The position numbers and the translations under genes were made by a program. Source: Pseudooceanicola aestuarii (GTDB taxonomy: Bacteria > Pseudomonadota > Alphaproteobacteria > Rhodobacterales > Rhodobacteraceae). From it: a DNA stretch of 64,000 nt. Of the stretch, positions 61,429-64,000 are shown one piece after another. The notes under the pieces were generated by a model. It searched no databases. It worked only from the letters and a program-made list of their open reading frames with translations, and had not been told where the DNA came from. Location: positions 1,652,001 through 1,716,000 of the forward strand of contig NZ_JAAFZC010000001.1 in assembly GCF_010614805.1 (NCBI RefSeq). Reading direction: 5' to 3'. Numbering within the stretch: position 1 is the stretch's first letter; each line of letters begins with the position of its first letter.

Positions 61429-63267
61429 TCATTTCTTCCCTTCGGCCGCGGATTTGCGGCGGAAACTCTTGCGGATATTGCCGAAAACGTCGGGCTTGTA
61501 GCCGTGGCTCCGCATGATGGCATATTGCTGCAAGAAGGTGATGGTGTTGTTGGTGATCCAGTAGAGAACCAGCCCGCTTGCGAAATTCCCCAGCATGAAC
61601 ATGAACACCCAGGGCATCCAGGCAAAGATCATCTGCTGCGTCGGATCGGCGGGCGCCGGGTTCAGCTTCTGCTGAAGCCACATGGAGATCCCCAACAGGA
61701 TCGGAAGGATACCCAGGCTGATGATCGCCAGGAAGCTTTCGGGATCCGGCGTGGCAAATGGCAGCAAGCCGAACAGGTTCAAGATAGAAGACGGATCAGG
61801 CGCGGACAGATCTCGGATCCAGCCGACCCAGGGTGCGTGGCGCAGTTCCAGCGTCACGAAGATCACCTTGTAGAGAGAGAAAAAGATCGGGATCTGAAGC
61901 AGGATCGGCAGGCAGCCGGAGGCCGGATTGACCTTCTCCTTGCGGTAAAGCTCCATCATCTCCTTCTGGAGTTTCTGCCGGTCGTCGCCCGCTTTCTCCT
62001 TGATCTGCTCCATCTGGGGTTGCAGTTCCTTCATCTTGGCCATGGAGGCGTAAGATTTGTAGGCCAACGGGAACAGCAGCGCTTTCAGCACGATTGTCAG
62101 GGCGATGATCGACCAGCCCATGTTGCCGATGAAGCTGTGCAGCCAGTGCAGCACGGCAAAGATCGGCTTGGTCAGGAAGAAGAACCAGCCCCAGTCGATC
62201 GCATCCAGGAACTTCGTCACGCCGCCATCGTTCTGGTAGGCGCGAATGGTTTCCCATTCCTTGGCCCCGGAGAAGAGGTAGGTCTCGCTGGTCAGGGTGG
62301 CGCCGGGAGCCACCTCCTGTTGCGGCAGCACGGCCTCGGCCTGGTAGATGTTCTGGGTGGGGTAGAACTTCGCCGTCGACCGGAATGGAGTCTGCGCGGG
62401 CGGGATCAGCGTCGACATCCAGTAGTGATCGGTAAAGCCGATCCAGCCGCTGTCAGAGACTTCGATCCGTTCCGCATTGGCTCCTTCGCGGGGGTCGGTG
62501 TCGTAATCGACCATGTTGTCATAGCTGGCTTCTTCCAGCTCACCATCGGAAAGACGCACCAGGCCTTCGTGCAGGATGAAGAAGTTCTTCAAATCCGAAG
62601 GTTCGCCATGACGGCGGAGGAGGGAATAGGGGCGCAGGCTGACAGCCGCATCGCCGGTGTTTTCCACCGATTGCACGATGCGGAACATGTAATGGTCATC
62701 CACGGAAATGGTGCGGCGGAACACCAGGCCGCTGCCATTGTCCCATGCCAGGGTTACCGGGGTGTCGGGGGTCAGCGTCTCCCCATCGGCGATCTGCCAG
62801 TCGGTGGTCGCGCCGGGAACGGCGGCGGCATCGACATTGGTGCCGGCGATCCAGCCGTGCAGGGCGTAGTAGGCGTCCGCCTCCCCCTGAGGACGCATCA
62901 GCGTCACTTCGGGCGAATCGGTGGTCAGATCGACGCGGTAATCCTTCAGCGCCAGGTCATCGATCCGCGCGCCGGTCAGGGCGATGGAGCCGGAAAGGCG
63001 CGGGGTGTCGATGGGCAGGCGCGCCGATTGCGGCGCGGCATCCGGTGTGGTGTCCGTGGTGCCGAGCGTGGACTGGGGGGCGCCGTCGGCACCAGGGGAC
63101 AGGGTCGTCCCGCCGGCAGCGGTCTGGGTGTCCTCGGTCTGTTCGGCCACGGCGGGCGCATTGGGGTCGGTCGCGGTGTCGGGTGGGGGGAACACGACGA
63201 GCCACACAAGAATGACGATGAAGCTGAGAGCCGTCGCAAGGATCAGGTTCTTGTTTTGGTCGTCCAT
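61429..63267 (-). CDS. yidC: membrane protein insertase YidC
   Basis: A 612-residue insertase for inner-membrane proteins. An N-terminal helix (NLILATALSFIVILVWLVVF) is followed by a low-complexity acidic/Thr linker and the large periplasmic beta domain (about 80-360). The conserved insertase core follows, with YKSYASMAKMKELQPQMEQI, PASGCLPILLQIPIFFSLYK and the last helices. The start at 63267 gives the usual MDDQNKNL N-terminus; an ATG at 63282 is possible. The Shine-Dalgarno is weak for both. Confidence 0.97.
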   Translation of the reverse strand: MDDQNKNLILATALSFIVILVWLVVFPPPDTATDPNAPAVAEQTEDTQTAAGGTTLSPGADGAPQSTLGTTDTTPDAAPQSARLPIDTPRLSGSIALTGARIDDLALKDYRVDLTTDSPEVTLMRPQGEADAYYALHGWIAGTNVDAAAVPGATTDWQIADGETLTPDTPVTLAWDNGSGLVFRRTISVDDHYMFRIVQSVENTGDAAVSLRPYSLLRRHGEPSDLKNFFILHEGLVRLSDGELEEASYDNMVDYDTDPREGANAERIEVSDSGWIGFTDHYWMSTLIPPAQTPFRSTAKFYPTQNIYQAEAVLPQQEVAPGATLTSETYLFSGAKEWETIRAYQNDGGVTKFLDAIDWGWFFFLTKPIFAVLHWLHSFIGNMGWSIIALTIVLKALLFPLAYKSYASMAKMKELQPQMEQIKEKAGDDRQKLQKEMMELYRKEKVNPASGCLPILLQIPIFFSLYKVIFVTLELRHAPWVGWIRDLSAPDPSSILNLFGLLPFATPDPESFLAIISLGILPILLGISMWLQQKLNPAPADPTQQMIFAWMPWVFMFMLGNFASGLVLYWITNNTITFLQQYAIMRSHGYKPDVFGNIRKSFRRKSAAEGKK

Positions 63268-63408
63268 CGAATATCGCGCCATATGCTATTGTCAGGTGAG
63301 TGGGGTTCAACCTGCCATGGCCCGAAAGGTCAAGGGCATTCGGCCCCCGCGCGACCAGCCGCCACCCCTGCGGGGCCTTTTGTCTGAAGGATCCGGCCGG
63401 GCGGAGGA

Positions 63409-63999
63409 CTACCCGGCGCGTCGCCCGATCGGGGGCGTTTCCTTGAGCGAGGCCTGGTAATCGCGGAACCAGGCGACGCTTTCCTCAAACGGCATGGGGC
63501 GGGCGATGGTGAACCCCTGCACGTGGCTGCACCCCAGTTGCGCCAGCATGGCGTGTTCGCCAGGTGTCTCCACCCCCTCTGCCAGGGTGTCGATGCCCAG
63601 CCGTTCCGCCATGGTCAGGATGGCGGCGACCATGTCCTGCTGTTCCTTGTCGCGATCGACGCGGGTGACGAAACTTCGGTCGATCTTCAATCGCTGGACG
63701 GCATATTGGCGGATGGCGGCGATGGAGGCATGGCCGGTGCCGAAATCGTCCAGGTCGATGCGGCAGCCAAGCTTGGCCAGGGCGGTGATATTGCGGGTCA
63801 CGCCATCGTCAGCGGATAGGGAGACCACGGTTTCCAGAACCTCGATGGCCAGGCGGTCCGGCGCAATGCCGTAGCGGTCAAGCTGCCAGGCGATCTTGTC
63901 GACGATGTGGGGGTTGGCCAGGTCCGCACCCGATACATTGACCCCGATCTGCGCGACCTTCAGTCCCGCGTCGTCCCAGCGACGCAACGCGATCAGCGA
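63409..63999 (-). CDS. EAL-domain protein, C-terminal part (5' end outside the window)
   Basis: The final 196 residues of a cyclic-di-GMP phosphodiesterase-type domain. NVSGADL, IEVLETV (metal-binding Glu), DDFGTGHAS (loop 6), KIDRSFV and EGVET are all present, so this part is compatible with an active enzyme. The EAL motif itself and any GGDEF or sensor domains lie beyond the right edge. The gap to yidC (126 bases) shows no gene. Confidence 0.9.
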   Translation of the reverse strand, partial: SLIALRRWDDAGLKVAQIGVNVSGADLANPHIVDKIAWQLDRYGIAPDRLAIEVLETVVSLSADDGVTRNITALAKLGCRIDLDDFGTGHASIAAIRQYAVQRLKIDRSFVTRVDRDKEQQDMVAAILTMAERLGIDTLAEGVETPGEHAMLAQLGCSHVQGFTIARPMPFEESVAWFRDYQASLKETPPIGRRAG

Positions 64000-64000
64000 C

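Overview
The window is GC-rich chromosomal DNA from an alphaproteobacterium, most likely a member of the Roseobacter group (Rhodobacterales). The evidence is the ribosomal and RNA polymerase protein sequences, the F1-ATPase chaperone ATP12, a complete Aap/Bzt amino-acid transporter, and the argB/engB/yidC neighbourhood. Almost everything is core information-processing machinery. I see no phage, insertion sequence, CRISPR array or defence island.

Layout. 1-8.6 kb: the 3' end of parC, a cytochrome P450, a lipoprotein, the first EF-Tu gene (tuf1), a DedA membrane protein, a ZntB-like cation transporter, and a translationally coupled GSCFA + SGNH-hydrolase pair. 8.6-22.6 kb: tRNA-Trp, a reverse-strand MltB-type lytic transglycosylase, then secE-nusG-rplKA, rplJL and rpoBC, ending in a strong terminator. 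22.7-24.5 kb: an inserted EamA transporter and putative glycosyltransferase. 24.5-45.6 kb: the str-S10-spc-alpha supercluster (rpsL to rplQ, including fusA, a second tuf, secY, adk and rpoA). This cluster is not one continuous operon. Intrinsic terminators lie after rplW, rplP, rpmD, adk and rplQ, and good promoters precede rpsL, rpmC, rplO and probably rpsM. A 2-oxoglutarate oxygenase gene lies directly after rplP, and a small cysteine-rich secreted-peptide gene lies between rpmD and rplO.

45.7-51.4 kb is a tightly coupled chain: a Do-like protease, rarA, crcB, a pseudouridine synthase, a HAD phosphatase and ATP12. 51.6-56.2 kb is the aapJQMP transporter operon, closed by a 16-bp terminator stem. 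56.3-59.1 kb is a reverse-strand operon: argB, a sterol-desaturase-family protein, an Fe-S protein and a SixA phosphatase. 59.5-60.7 kb holds two tandem paralogous outer-membrane barrel proteins. 60.7-64 kb holds engB, yidC and the 3' part of an EAL-domain gene, all on the reverse strand.

The most interesting signals are these. First, the oxygenase beside the gene for uL16, a ribosomal protein known in E. coli to be hydroxylated by a different 2OG oxygenase. Second, the segmentation of the ribosomal supercluster. Third, the small Cys-rich peptide gene inside it. Fourth, two tuf genes identical except for two silent changes. Fifth, REP-like palindromes placed at transcription-unit joints.
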